A stretch of DNA of 64,000 nucleotides. It comes from Norana najaformis (taxonomy: Eukaryota > Annelida > Clitellata > Crassiclitellata > Hormogastridae). Position numbers and translations under genes: made by a program. The notes beneath the pieces were generated by a model, which was given only the letters and a program-made list of their open reading frames with translations, searched no databases and was not told where the DNA came from. Below, in pieces: positions 21,366-31,680 of this stretch (positions within the stretch are counted from its first letter, which is position 1; each line of letters opens with the position of its first letter). The stretch covers positions 43,573,817-43,637,816 of the forward strand of contig OZ029914.1 of the NCBI GenBank assembly GCA_964023275.1, written 5' to 3'.

Positions 21366-22843
21366 TTGCAAGATGCCCATGGGCATGTAACGGAATCGGG
21401 CGCGTGGTGTGACGCCACCGTTAGCTGTCGGGAGAGCCCGGAGGAAAGAACTGGAAAAGTGTCTGATGACGGCAACGGGTTCGAATCCAGAGTAGTCGAA
21501 TGTGCAACTCGACTTCGTACAATACCCGGTCCATAATAAGTGGGGCGGTTTCGAACTCAATCTCGTACTCCTGCGAAGGACAGGAAGTGACTTAAATCCT
21601 TCTGCCATTCGTTCACCAGGTGGCCAAGTGTTGTCCAAGGCAGCCGGATGGGCCGCTACCCCCTCTGATAGAGCGTAAGGGTTCGTGGTGGCTTTCCCAA
21701 CAGACTTTTCTACTTCGGTACCTGAGCGCTGCATAATATCCGACATAGGCGCTACATGAATTTGATCCGATTTAGGCCCTAGCTCAGCTTGTCGCTGCAA
21801 CAATTCCTCTCGCAATTGATCCTGGCGCTCTATCAATTCACTTCGTAACTGATCCTGGCGCTGTGCTAAATCTTCTCTTAGCGAGGACAGAGAGGTGAAT
21901 ATAGACTCTATTACATTACGGAAATCTGCATCAGCCATTTCTTTCTTTTAATAATTTATTCACAATTAAAAGACTCGACTCTAGCCTTTACGACTTATTT
22001 TACATCAATATTCTACTAATTATAATTTATACACGTCTCAAAGGTTCTAGTGTACAACAATTGCTAATTCGAACCTGAAACCTATGTACTAATAGAAAAC
22101 TGGTTGCCTGACATGAATTTAAGGAAATTTGCCCTTAAACTGAATATAAAAGAAAACATTCGACTCCCTGATAACAACGACAATCTCGTCTTCCTTGGAC
22201 AATTGCGAAGACAAGGTTTAATCCAGAGATTATTCCATGCACTTCCTGACGACACGTTTTGACGGAGCAATTTCCCCGGTACGAAATTTCGACAGAAATT
22301 TGATACATCCAATTTTAGATCCAAAGCACACGACAAGAAATTTTCCCGTCGCAACTTCGATAGCGCCCAACGTAATAGACGGTATTCCAAAAGAATTGCA
22401 ATTTTCGATTAAATTCGATCGATCTCGAAGATTCCATCGATTATATCCCAGTTGGCAGTCGACCGCTTCATTAAATATCGATTTCAACCGCAGAAATTTA
22501 GTTTCAGAGCCGAAAATCAAACTTTTCTCGGAAATCAACTAAACTCTCAGCTACAGCTCCTTACTTGTCAACTTCCAAGCGGCAACTGAACTTCGATGCG
22601 TCGCAATAGGCCAGCTTCCCTGGTCACGTGACCACATCCGGGCACTTTTGGCGCGAGAAACCGGTTCCAACCAGTCTGCAGCCGGATTGCATCATCCTAG
22701 CTAAAAATAACTCGCCTCAGCAGCCGAATACAGTAAGAGCTCAGGCCACCCGCATCGATCGATAAAACAATCATCACTACTACCGAATTAGCTGCCTGAT
22801 TAAACGCACACCTATCGGGCGCTACAGTGATTTTTGTTACACT
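21366..22843 (-). mobile_element. Gypsy 3' LTR plus leader and truncated second gag
   Basis: Reading the minus strand from 22843 (TGTAACAAAAATCACTG) this is the 3' LTR of the element to the right, but it continues into a leader and the first ~190 codons of gag (start at 21938). It matches 29377-30854 with, by eye, one substitution and one extra G at 21542-21545 that shifts the frame. The match stops at 21366. So a second element, truncated inside gag, follows the first in tandem and shares an LTR with it. Confidence 0.75.
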
Positions 22844-22857
22844 GCCCCTTTCCCACA
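22844..22857 (-). other. Polypurine tract of the gypsy element
   Basis: The minus strand reads GGGAAAGGGGCAG directly before the LTR start TGTAAC, the expected primer site for plus-strand DNA synthesis. This fixes the 3' LTR edge at 22843. Confidence 0.75.
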
Positions 22858-23216
22858 AGAAAAATTTGAAGGAATAAGTTCCCAAATTTTTAGCTTACAT
22901 AAAAAAACGCTTCGGTTTATCCTAGTATTTAAGAAAAACACAAGCTCAGGCCACCAATTTTCAACATACCTAGTTAAGTCACGAACTAGTTAGTAGTCAT
23001 AAAACTCAGCGACCAATCACTAAATCACTTCTGTTAGACGATAACATTCTGTCTCAACAGAAATCAACATACAACGCTTTGCCGTACAAAAACGGTTCAT
23101 CAAAGCAATTGTCTTTGACATATTGACATGTCACATACGAAGTTTCATTTACGAGAAAAAACAGTATTCCTCGAAATAGAACAGCATATTTTCTTTACAC
23201 AGGCATAGACTTCACA

Positions 23217-23590
23217 AGGAGTCCACCATTACTCGGAAAACAGTCTTTTTAAAACACAAAACTCCATCAAAAGGAAACTTATATATACATCAGTACTTCC
23301 GTATATACAGTCACTAATCAGTTAACCTCCGCCATTACGCGGTATAGTTAAACAGTCTTTAATAGTCTTTAAAAACAAAAACTTCATCAAACTCCAACTC
23401 AAATGGATCAATGTCTACATGTATTACACAGTCTTTTAATTACATAATCCCCCGCCATTACGCGGTATAGTAAACAGTCTTTAAAAAAACAAAAACTTCA
23501 TCAAACTCCAACTCAAATAGATCAATGTTTACATGTATAACACAGTCTTTAATTACATAATCCCCCGCCATTACGCGGTATAGTTAATAT
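23217..23590 (-). repeat. Tandem repeat of 111-125 bp in the gypsy 3' untranslated region
   Basis: 'gccattacgcggtatag' begins units at 23331, 23456 and 23567, each followed by 'aaacagtctttaa' and 'cttcatcaaactccaactca'. A degenerate first unit starts near 23222. Located between the end of integrase and the polypurine tract. Confidence 0.8.
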
Positions 23591-23631
23591 AAAGAGTAAA
23601 CAAACTAAACTTATAAACCACCATCTATCGT

Positions 23632-23934
23632 TTACATTCGATATCGAAGCGGTTTTTGTATAACTCGATGGGGCCGTGTACTTCTAACCACGTCCTCATC
23701 TTCTGCTTCCGATACCTCAGCCACGGGTGATTCGAACTCGTCAACAATCTGCTCTCTTCCCCCGCCGAAATTTGGTTCAGTATCTCCGAAGTAAGGTTTT
23801 AATTTATCGATGTAAACACACTTCGGTTGAGCCCTGGAAGATCTCTGTATCCGAAACAAAACCGGGCTAAGGCATTCCAAAATTTTGTATGGTCCAGTAT
23901 ACAATCTGGCCCCATTTGTCTTTAACTCCCACAC
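23632..23934 (-). CDS. Gypsy integrase C-terminal end (GPY/F region)
   Basis: ARLYTGPYKILECLSPVLF and the following KCVYIDKLKPYFG are the GPY/F module of Ty3/gypsy integrases; an acidic tail follows and the frame ends at 23632. No chromodomain is seen. It is out of frame with the catalytic core by one base; the shift falls at a C4 run (23910-23913). Confidence 0.75.
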   Translation of the reverse strand: MWELKTNGARLYTGPYKILECLSPVLFRIQRSSRAQPKCVYIDKLKPYFGDTEPNFGGGREQIVDEFESPVAEVSEAEDEDVVRSTRPHRVIQKPLRYRM

Positions 23935-24958
23935 GTTTCCTTGGGCAAAAGTACCAAACCCATTGACCCACTGTAAAGGTGGCAGGCCGGACCCTTAAAT
24001 TATATCTGGCAGCTCGTGTGGTGGCCATGCGCTTGGAATACAATCTGACTTCTTCATACATAGATTGGATACGAGTGCAAGCTTCCTCCACAAAGTCTTC
24101 TGAGCTCAACCGATTAGATTCTTTAAGGTTACAATCTCCCAAAACCAAATCGATAGGCAAGTACACATCCCGGTTCAAAAATAATCGATTAGGACTGAAC
24201 CCAGTACTTTCGTGTTCAGTGGCTCTATAAGCAGCCATGACCACGGGAAGACAAACGTCCCAATTTTTCTGATTTAAAGACACAATTTTGCCCAACATTG
24301 CATTTAACGTGCGATGGAACCGTTCCACAACTCCGTTGGTACTAGGTTTGTACGGTGAAGTACGTATTTTATCAATCTGGAATCGACGACAGAGTTCCTG
24401 AAAGAGAGAAGCCTCGAAGCAAGGCCCCTGGTCGGTCAGAATCTGGCGAGGACATCCGTAGCGCGAAAAGACCTGTTCGACGAGGACACGTGCTACCGTT
24501 ACAGCCTCTTGATTACGGATCGGAAAAGCCTCAGCCCAGCGCGTGAAATGGTCGACCACCGTTAATATGTAACGATAGCCCTTACTGGAGACCGGATGTG
24601 GCCCAGTAATGTCAATACCGAAGCGTTCCATTGGTTCCCCGACTAGCATCGACTGTAGTTGTCCTTGACGGGAGGGTTTGCCTCGTTGGTACTGTGCACA
24701 AACGGAACATTTCCTCAGCTGAATTCGGGCAAATTCTCTCCAACCTGGCCAGTATGCGCGTTTCTGTAGTTGCTTCAAGGTTCGTCGAAGGCCCAGATGA
24801 CCTCCAGACATGCCTTCATGTGCTAACCGGAACAGGGTAGAACGACGACTCGGTGGAGCGATCAGTTGTGACCACCGTACTTGTCCACTTTCTACGTCCA
24901 GCCAATCACGAAGCAGTAAGCCATCGGTCACTCGTAACTGTGGCCATTGCGAGACCAA
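23867..24958 (-). CDS. Gypsy integrase: zinc-binding and catalytic core
   Basis: The H-H-C-C zinc module (HEGMSGGHLG, then CSVCAQ) is followed by the catalytic D, D and E: FGIDITGP, LTDQGPCFEA and NGVVERFHRTL. It catalyses insertion of the cDNA into host DNA. The frame begins at a non-ATG codon because it is really a continuation of the RT/RNase H frame, offset by one base at a T6 run (25021-25026). Confidence 0.85.
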   Translation of the reverse strand: MVSQWPQLRVTDGLLLRDWLDVESGQVRWSQLIAPPSRRSTLFRLAHEGMSGGHLGLRRTLKQLQKRAYWPGWREFARIQLRKCSVCAQYQRGKPSRQGQLQSMLVGEPMERFGIDITGPHPVSSKGYRYILTVVDHFTRWAEAFPIRNQEAVTVARVLVEQVFSRYGCPRQILTDQGPCFEASLFQELCRRFQIDKIRTSPYKPSTNGVVERFHRTLNAMLGKIVSLNQKNWDVCLPVVMAAYRATEHESTGFSPNRLFLNRDVYLPIDLVLGDCNLKESNRLSSEDFVEEACTRIQSMYEEVRLYSKRMATTRAARYNLRVRPATFTVGQWVWYFCPRKRVGVKDKWGQIVYWTIQNFGMP

Positions 24959-25007
24959 TGTTTTAATAGTTCCACTTAAAGGCCTGATATCTTCATGAGT
25001 TGGTGCC

Positions 25008-27179
25008 TCATTTGATTGTATTTTTTCTCTGAATGATCCACCTCAAATCTGGGTCATTCTGTTGTTCTCGACCTAATGTTTCACAATCCCAAGCCAAAGG
25101 ACGATCAACATCTTGCTGCAGATTGTCAGAGACTTCATGGATAGCCGTTATCTGATACGGACGACGAGACATTGCATCAGCATTCAAATGCGTTGTTCCG
25201 GTCCTGTGCTGAATTTCAAAATCGAACTCTTCTACGATAGCCAACCATCTAGCTTGCTGACCAATAGGTAGCGGTGTTTTTCTAAGCCATTGTAATGCTG
25301 AATGGTCTGTTCGTAACAGAAATCTTCTCCCAAGTAAGTATTGGCGAAATGTCTTCAGAAAGAAAACAATGGCCAAAAGTTCACGTCTGGTTACGTCGTA
25401 ATTCTTCTCTGCTGACGAACATAGACGACTCCCATAACTGATCACTCGCTCCTGTCCATCTTGCATTTGGGACAATACAGCTCCTATGGCTTCGCCGGAA
25501 GCATCAGTGTCCAACACATACATTCCTTTATCGTCCGGTAAGGCCAGTATCGGAGCTTCGGTAAGGCGACCTTTTAACTCGTTAAATGCCTCCTCACAAG
25601 CATCAGTCCAGCAGAATGACACTCCTTTTCTAGTCATTGCATGTAACGGACGGGCTATCTGTGCAAACTCTGGTACGAACTTTCTGTAGTAAGAGCAAAG
25701 ACCAAGGAAAGCTCTCACATCTCGCAGTCGTCGAGGTGTCGGCCAACTCTTCACAGCTTCGACTTTGTCCGGATCGGTAGCTACTCCTTCTTCACTAACG
25801 ATATGGCCTAAGAACAAAACTTTCCTTTGCAGCAAATGGCACTTGGATGGCTTAAGTTTTAAGTTAACCGCTGCCAGCCGTTGCAAAACCTGTGACAACC
25901 TTTCCAGATGTATGTCCAAATCGGAAGCGAAGACAATTACATCGTCTAGATAAATCAGACAAATTGAGAAATGTAATCCCGTCATGACCAAATTCATCAT
26001 ACGCGAGAACGTAGCTGGACTGTTACATAACCCAAATGGAAGAACTTTGAAGTGAAAACTTCCACGACGGGTTACAAATGCCGTCTTGTGTCGATCCCGA
26101 GGATGAACAGCTACTTGATGATATCCTGCACGCAGATCAAATGTGCTAAACCATTTAGCTCCTCCTAGCGAGTCAAGACTTTCACTGATGAGAGGCAATG
26201 GATAAGCGTCTTTGCGAGTCTTAGTATTCAAAGCTCGATAATCAACGCAAAAGCGAGGTGTTCCATCTCTTTTACGGACCATGACGACATTGCTAGCCCA
26301 CTCTGACATGGACGGTTCGATTAGGCCTTGTTGCAGCATTTGTTCTACCTGTTCATCGATGACTGGTAAGAGGGTCAACGGTTGTCTCCTGAGAGGTTGA
26401 CGTACTGGAGCTTCATTTCCCGTATCGATCTCATGTTGTATAACATCCGTAAATCCCAAGTCCCAATCACCTAACGAAAATGCTTTACGGTTGTCGAGGA
26501 TCAGTTGGCGTAGACGACGTTTCACTTCAGTAGGTACGTCCTCAGCCACGTCTGTCCACAATGGTGCAAGAACGGATTCAGTATCTGCACTCAGTCTGTC
26601 TTCCACGACTTCGTTTACAGCAGCACCTTGACCAACCACCGCAGATTCAGAATCGATTTCGACCAACTCCACCTCTTCAGCTGAACACTGAACACCTCTA
26701 CGCACACGTATGTCCTTTGAAGTCGGATTCAACATTCTGACAATCAAGTCCGTGGTTCTAGATGGCAGCAGGGTTCCAGCGACGACTAACCCAGACTCCA
26801 GCACTTGCGGTGAAGTAGCCCACTGTGTCTGATCGAGCTTCAAACTCGGTACAACAGCATATGCTTCAACATCCATCTCACTGAAAGCTGGCACCTGTAC
26901 ATCACGAGCTACAACAATTCTTCGACACTGTCCAGAACGTTTCTGACTATAGACTGGAAAAATATGTCCTTGTATTTGTATTCTTTTCTGTCCAAAGTCC
27001 CATTGAGCCTGCTGTTGTTCTAACCACTCCAAGCCGAAGATTAGCTCACTCAATTGCTCGGACACCAAACACGGTACGTTGAATGAATAACCATCAACTT
27101 CACACTCCAGAACTGTTTCTCCTAATACCCCGGATAGCTGTACCATTGGCCGCACGGAGCAACTGTTCAGAATATACAA
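25008..27179 (-). CDS. Gypsy protease end, reverse transcriptase and RNase H
   Basis: 723 residues. The first ~70 complete the protease fold. Reverse transcriptase carries FCVDYRALN, FDLRAGYHQV, the LPFGLCNSPATF box and the active site YLDD. RNase H follows with the catalytic Asp in LDTDASG, Glu in RRELLAI and Asp in LRTDHSALQWL. All core residues are present. The upstream shift from gag falls in the middle of the protease at a C4 run (27128-27131), so the first Met here is not the real start. Confidence 0.9.
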   Translation of the reverse strand: MYILNSCSVRPMVQLSGVLGETVLECEVDGYSFNVPCLVSEQLSELIFGLEWLEQQQAQWDFGQKRIQIQGHIFPVYSQKRSGQCRRIVVARDVQVPAFSEMDVEAYAVVPSLKLDQTQWATSPQVLESGLVVAGTLLPSRTTDLIVRMLNPTSKDIRVRRGVQCSAEEVELVEIDSESAVVGQGAAVNEVVEDRLSADTESVLAPLWTDVAEDVPTEVKRRLRQLILDNRKAFSLGDWDLGFTDVIQHEIDTGNEAPVRQPLRRQPLTLLPVIDEQVEQMLQQGLIEPSMSEWASNVVMVRKRDGTPRFCVDYRALNTKTRKDAYPLPLISESLDSLGGAKWFSTFDLRAGYHQVAVHPRDRHKTAFVTRRGSFHFKVLPFGLCNSPATFSRMMNLVMTGLHFSICLIYLDDVIVFASDLDIHLERLSQVLQRLAAVNLKLKPSKCHLLQRKVLFLGHIVSEEGVATDPDKVEAVKSWPTPRRLRDVRAFLGLCSYYRKFVPEFAQIARPLHAMTRKGVSFCWTDACEEAFNELKGRLTEAPILALPDDKGMYVLDTDASGEAIGAVLSQMQDGQERVISYGSRLCSSAEKNYDVTRRELLAIVFFLKTFRQYLLGRRFLLRTDHSALQWLRKTPLPIGQQARWLAIVEEFDFEIQHRTGTTHLNADAMSRRPYQITAIHEVSDNLQQDVDRPLAWDCETLGREQQNDPDLRWIIQRKNTIK

Positions 27180-29949
27180 TGTCCTTCTTTTTAACTACTG
27201 ACGCTGGAGCCAGACACATTTCGCTTCCTGTATCGATTAATGCCAGAATAGTACGTCCGTTCACTCTCAATGGTAAGTAGGCGTTCGTACTTCCGCTGAT
27301 GTATCTCGTATTGGCTGGTTCCTGTTGACTGACGTCATGGTTCTCGTCTTGTGATGGCCAACGGCGATAAGGACAGTTACGAGCTCTGTGGTAAGGCTCT
27401 CGACAATTAAAACAGACTCCATCCCATCTTCCTCTGTTTCGGTTATCCGTAAATTGTCTCCCATTCTGCCAGCCTACAGCATTTCCTTGCCTTTGCTGTT
27501 GAGTTGTTATAGTTCCACCTGTTTCACCTCTTGATCTCTGTGATCCTTTAAGTATGGCTAACTCTTTTTCTAATTGATCCATACGACGTTTCCACTCAAC
27601 CATTGTATCTTTACTTCGTGGCGATTCATCTCTTGATTGTTTAACTTCTTTTATCGCCTTAACTCGTCCTGCCCGGCGTTCAGAATGTTCAAAAGGTTCT
27701 TCATCAGCCTTTCTGTAGCCATCGAGTCTCATAGCCAACTTGTACGCACTGTCTAAGGTTTCCGGTTCACGTTCTCTCACTTTCAGAGCCAAAGTTTTGT
27801 CTTTCAAGGCATCAAGAAAGGCACGAACAGCTATAGTTTCACTGTGAATTGACGGTGGACCAGGATAAGCTAATGTCATTAAACGTCGGATATCCTGAAC
27901 CAACAAATTGAAATCCTCTCCATCCCGTTGTTTTCTAGTAGCCAACTGAGTTTGGTAGAGTGACGCTTGATCTGTACTTCCATAACGAGCTCGAAGTCTT
28001 TTGACCAGGTCAGACCAAGTCAACACAGTAGCAGAATCAAACTCCCACAAGATCTGGTTAGCTGGTTCAGTTAATGCACACATAAGTTGATTTAACCTTT
28101 CTTCATCTGTCCAACCATTATTCCGAGCACATACCTCAAATTTCCTGATAAAAGCTTCAACGGCTGATTTTCCATTGTAATATCCCAACTTTATCCATTG
28201 GCGTGGTTTATCAGGAGAAACACTCGTCACTGAATCATTACCTGACAAACTTGATGAGATGGTTGCTGTTGTAGCCGCCACAGTCGATGTCTTCAGGTTG
28301 TCATCTGTTGTCTCTTTTACTGTAAGAGTGCTTTGATTTGAAGCAACAGTCGGCAACGCAGACATCACTGGTTTCACCGAAGTTTGCACCTCTGTTGACA
28401 CCGAAGATGTAACAATAGTTGGTTCTACCCTTTTACTCGAGATGTTCAGTTTTTCTTTACATTCCTTTCTCACTTCAGCACCTTCGACTTGAGAAGAACG
28501 AGAACAACTTGGCACAACTTTGTTATCATCATGTTCAGTTCCACTTACGACTGAGGCATGACATGGCATTCTCTGTTCCAACTCCGTAGTAAAGCATGGC
28601 CAGGCAGACGATACAGCTCCATAGACATGTGAGACTGGAGGCAACGGTTGTACAACTGGAACTGGATGGAGACCAGCTCCCGGCATCCACCAATGAGGCA
28701 AAGACCAGGGCGTTCCAGAGGACGGTATGTAGAACGGTTGGTTTGACGTAGGCCATGGCACATTTCCAACAACAGTAGAAGGATGCGGCGCGAGAGTGAC
28801 GAAGGACGGATTAGGACCATCGTTGCACATTGCAGACGTTGTTCCATACCAGGTTGCTATTCCACGCTGTGGAACACACCTGGATGTAAGAGACACAGTA
28901 GCAGCGTTCCGTTGAACATGCGCGACAGGAGGCGATGGAAACGGAGGCTGTAACGACGTGGTAGCACGCTGTGGCGGAAACGCACTCGCGAGGTTAACCC
29001 GTGACGAAACAGCACACGTTGACGTGGTGGTGGAAAGAATAGCTGACGCCGCCGACCGAAGAATTGAGTTGTCACTCACGAGTTTTTCCATACGTTGAGT
29101 GACAGGCTGCGATGTTGGGCAAAACGTAGCTCTATCTGGATAACCAGACTCATAACCGGGACGTCTGCTTCCATCAAGCACAGACCAAGACATTTCTTGA
29201 ATCTGGCTTTCATCCACTTCAGCCGACGCAACCCGAATTTGGACTTGCTCGTTATTTCCCCAATTACGATCCGCACCTGAAACAAACTGTTCCATGTCAG
29301 AAAACCATTTTTCTTCCTCATACCTTAACTCATCTACCTTTGACATATTAGGCCTAATTTCTATATTATCTTCAGGATTGCAAGATGCCCATGGGCATGT
29401 AACGGAATCGGGCGCGTGGTGTGACGCCACCGTTAGCTGTCGGGAGAGCCCGGAGGAAAGAACTGGAAAAGTGTCTGATGACGGCAACGGGTTCGAATCC
29501 AGAGTAGTCGAATGTGCAACTCGACTTCGTACAATACCCGGTCCATAATAAGTGGGCGGTTTCGAACTCAATCTCGTACTCCTGCGAAGGACAGGAAGTG
29601 ACTTAAATCCTTCTGCCATTCGTTCACCAGGTGGCCAAGTGTTGTCCAAGGCAGCCGGATGGGCCGCTACCCCCTCTGATAGAGCGTAAGGGTTCGTGGT
29701 GGCTTTCCCAACAGACTTTTCTACTTCGGTACCTGAGCGCTGCATAATTTCCGACATAGGCGCTACATGAATTTGATCCGATTTAGGCCCTAGCTCAGCT
29801 TGTCGCTGCAACAATTCCTCTCGCAATTGATCCTGGCGCTCTATCAATTCACTTCGTAACTGATCCTGGCGCTGTGCTAAATCTTCTCTTAGCGAGGACA
29901 GAGAGGTGAATATAGACTCTATTACATTACGGAAATCTGCATCAGCCAT
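27100..29949 (-). CDS. Gypsy Gag with protease start
   Basis: 949 residues from MADADF. An N-terminal heptad-like repeat (REDLAQRQDQL, ELIERQDQL, ELLQRQAEL) is followed by a long Ser/Pro-rich stretch. The capsid region has WIKLGYYNGKSAVEAFIRKF, then WTDEERLNQLMCAL. A CCHC zinc knuckle (CFNCREPYHRARNC) follows, then the aspartic protease active site LIDTGSE. After that the frame leaves the protease. The frame start matches the truncated gag at 21938. Length is large for gypsy Gag because of the Ser/Pro stretch. Confidence 0.85.
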   Translation of the reverse strand: MADADFRNVIESIFTSLSSLREDLAQRQDQLRSELIERQDQLREELLQRQAELGPKSDQIHVAPMSEIMQRSGTEVEKSVGKATTNPYALSEGVAAHPAALDNTWPPGERMAEGFKSLPVLRRSTRLSSKPPTYYGPGIVRSRVAHSTTLDSNPLPSSDTFPVLSSGLSRQLTVASHHAPDSVTCPWASCNPEDNIEIRPNMSKVDELRYEEEKWFSDMEQFVSGADRNWGNNEQVQIRVASAEVDESQIQEMSWSVLDGSRRPGYESGYPDRATFCPTSQPVTQRMEKLVSDNSILRSAASAILSTTTSTCAVSSRVNLASAFPPQRATTSLQPPFPSPPVAHVQRNAATVSLTSRCVPQRGIATWYGTTSAMCNDGPNPSFVTLAPHPSTVVGNVPWPTSNQPFYIPSSGTPWSLPHWWMPGAGLHPVPVVQPLPPVSHVYGAVSSAWPCFTTELEQRMPCHASVVSGTEHDDNKVVPSCSRSSQVEGAEVRKECKEKLNISSKRVEPTIVTSSVSTEVQTSVKPVMSALPTVASNQSTLTVKETTDDNLKTSTVAATTATISSSLSGNDSVTSVSPDKPRQWIKLGYYNGKSAVEAFIRKFEVCARNNGWTDEERLNQLMCALTEPANQILWEFDSATVLTWSDLVKRLRARYGSTDQASLYQTQLATRKQRDGEDFNLLVQDIRRLMTLAYPGPPSIHSETIAVRAFLDALKDKTLALKVREREPETLDSAYKLAMRLDGYRKADEEPFEHSERRAGRVKAIKEVKQSRDESPRSKDTMVEWKRRMDQLEKELAILKGSQRSRGETGGTITTQQQRQGNAVGWQNGRQFTDNRNRGRWDGVCFNCREPYHRARNCPYRRWPSQDENHDVSQQEPANTRYISGSTNAYLPLRVNGRTILALIDTGSEMCLAPASVVKKKDIVYSEQLLRAANGTAIRGIRRNSSGV

Positions 29950-30854
29950 TTCTTTCTTTTAATAATTTATTCACAATTAAAAGACTCGACTCTAGCCTTT
30001 ACGACTTATTTTACATCAATATTCTACTAATTATAATTTATACACGTCTCAAAGGTTCTAGTGTACAACAATTGCTAATTCGAACCTGAAACCTATGTAC
30101 TAATAGAAAACTGGTTGCCTGACATGAATTTAAGGAAATTTGCCCTTAAACTGAATATAAAAGAAAACATTCGACTCCCTGATAACAACGACAATCTCGT
30201 CTTCCTTGGACAATTGCGAAGACAAGGTTTAATCCAGAGATTATTCCATGCACTTCCTGACGACACGTTTTGACGGAGCAATTTCCCCGGTACGAAATTT
30301 CGACAGAAATTTGATACATCCAATTTTAGATCCAAAGCACACGACAAGAAATTTTCCCGTCGCAACTTCGATAGCGCCCAACGTAATAGACGGTATTCCA
30401 AAAGAATTGCAATTTTCGATTAAATTCGATCGATCTCGAAGATTCCATCGATTATATCCCAGTTGGCAGTCGACCGCTTCATTAAATATCGATTTCAACC
30501 GCAGAAATTTAGTTTCAGAGCCGAAAATCAAACTTTTCTCGGAAATCAACTAAACTCTCAGCTACAGCTCCTTACTTGTCAACTTCCAAGCGGCAACTGA
30601 ACTTCGATGCGTCGCAATAGGCCAGCTTCCCTGGTCACGTGACCACATCCGGGCACTTTTGGCGCGAGAAACCGGTTCCAACCAGTCTGCAGCCGGATTG
30701 CATCATCCTAGCTAAAAATAACTCGCCTCAGCAGCCGAATACAGTAAGAGCTCAGGCCACCCGCATCGATCGATAAAACAATCATCACTACTACCGAATT
30801 AGCTGCCTGATTAAACGCACACCTATCGGGCGCTACAGTGATTTTTGTTACAGG
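29950..30854 (-). mobile_element. Gypsy 5' LTR and leader
   Basis: Starts at 30854 with TGTAACAAAAATCACTG, the same as at 22843. The inner LTR edge and primer-binding site could not be located: no clean TGG-type site was found, and both copies of this region are the same, so they do not help. Period from LTR start to LTR start is 8,011 bp. Short 100-residue frames on both strands are shadows. Confidence 0.7.
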
Positions 30855-31146
30855 CATACTGAAAACCCTGGGCATCTTAGAGCATCACTTTTGGATTTTG
30901 AGTTTAAAGAGGAATGCCGTTGGTGGTGCAGCTGGGAAAATGTTAATGACTTAATAATATAAGAAACAACAACAGTTTTAAGGCGCCGTACAAAGCCAAG
31001 TCGTTACATGGGTGTTTTCTAGTTAAAGGCATGTAGCTGCAGAAGTGATAGGTTTTTATTACTTTTTAATGGCTATGACATAGTTGTGTATGTGGATGTG
31101 ATGTATTTCTCTGCCTATTAGATTATTTTTATAGAAGCTTGCTGAA

Positions 31147-31680
31147 ATGGTTTATGAGAGAAAGACAACCCGTGGAAGGTATGGTTTTGAGATGCTTCCG
31201 CAAGCGGTGGAAAAAGTACGAAGGGGAGAAATGAGTAAACGAAAAGCAGAGACAGTGTATGGTGTGTCTCGCAAAACCATTTCAAGGCATCTGCACGGAA
31301 AAGTGCAGAAATCAGGGAATTTGGGACGATTTGGAACTGTTTTGGGCAAAGAGTATGAAGAAACTCTGGTACAGCACGCAATTAAGCTGCAGCATATGAT
31401 GTTCGTTCTTGGAACTGTCGACATGAGAAAGCTTGCTTTTGAGCTGACTGAATATCAGAAGCTTAAACATCCATTTCGCGATGAAATAGCTGGAAAAGGG
31501 TGGCTTCGAGGTTTTCTAAGACGTCATCCAGAATTATCTGTCCGCAGCCCAGAATCGACAAGTGTTGCTAGAGCTGTTGGCTTTAACAGACCAAGTGTCG
31601 ATAAGTTTTTCCAACTCTACAAGGAAGAGCTTCTAAAGGGGTCATATTGTGCTCATCAAATTTACAACATGATTCAGCAT
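31147..31680 (+). pseudogene. Pogo/Tigger-like transposase, N-terminal part
   Basis: An HTH of the psq type (EKVRRGEMSKRKAETVYGV, then SRKTISRHLHGK) is followed by a CENP-B-type HTH (GKGWLRGFLRRHPEL, SVARAVGFNRPSVDKFF) and QIYNM, where intact family members continue into the DDE domain. Here the similarity stops at once. The continuing open frame to 32112 is unrelated in look. DNA-binding half only, so non-functional as a transposase. Confidence 0.7.

Noticed and set aside
22230-22542. Overlapping ~100-residue frames on both strands, repeated at 30241-30553
   Set aside because: They lie in the gypsy LTR/leader, resemble no protein, and are present twice only because the LTR is.
21366-22843. 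A 1,478-bp LTR that includes the gag start
   Set aside because: The repeat does end near a CA (minus strand CATCTTGCA), but gag runs uninterrupted through the supposed LTR edge at 29377, no primer-binding site follows it, and no matching target duplication was found.
27100-27179. Programmed frameshift between gag and pol
   Set aside because: The shift lies in the middle of the protease domain, not between domains, and two more shifts of the same kind follow. Homopolymer insertions explain all of them better.
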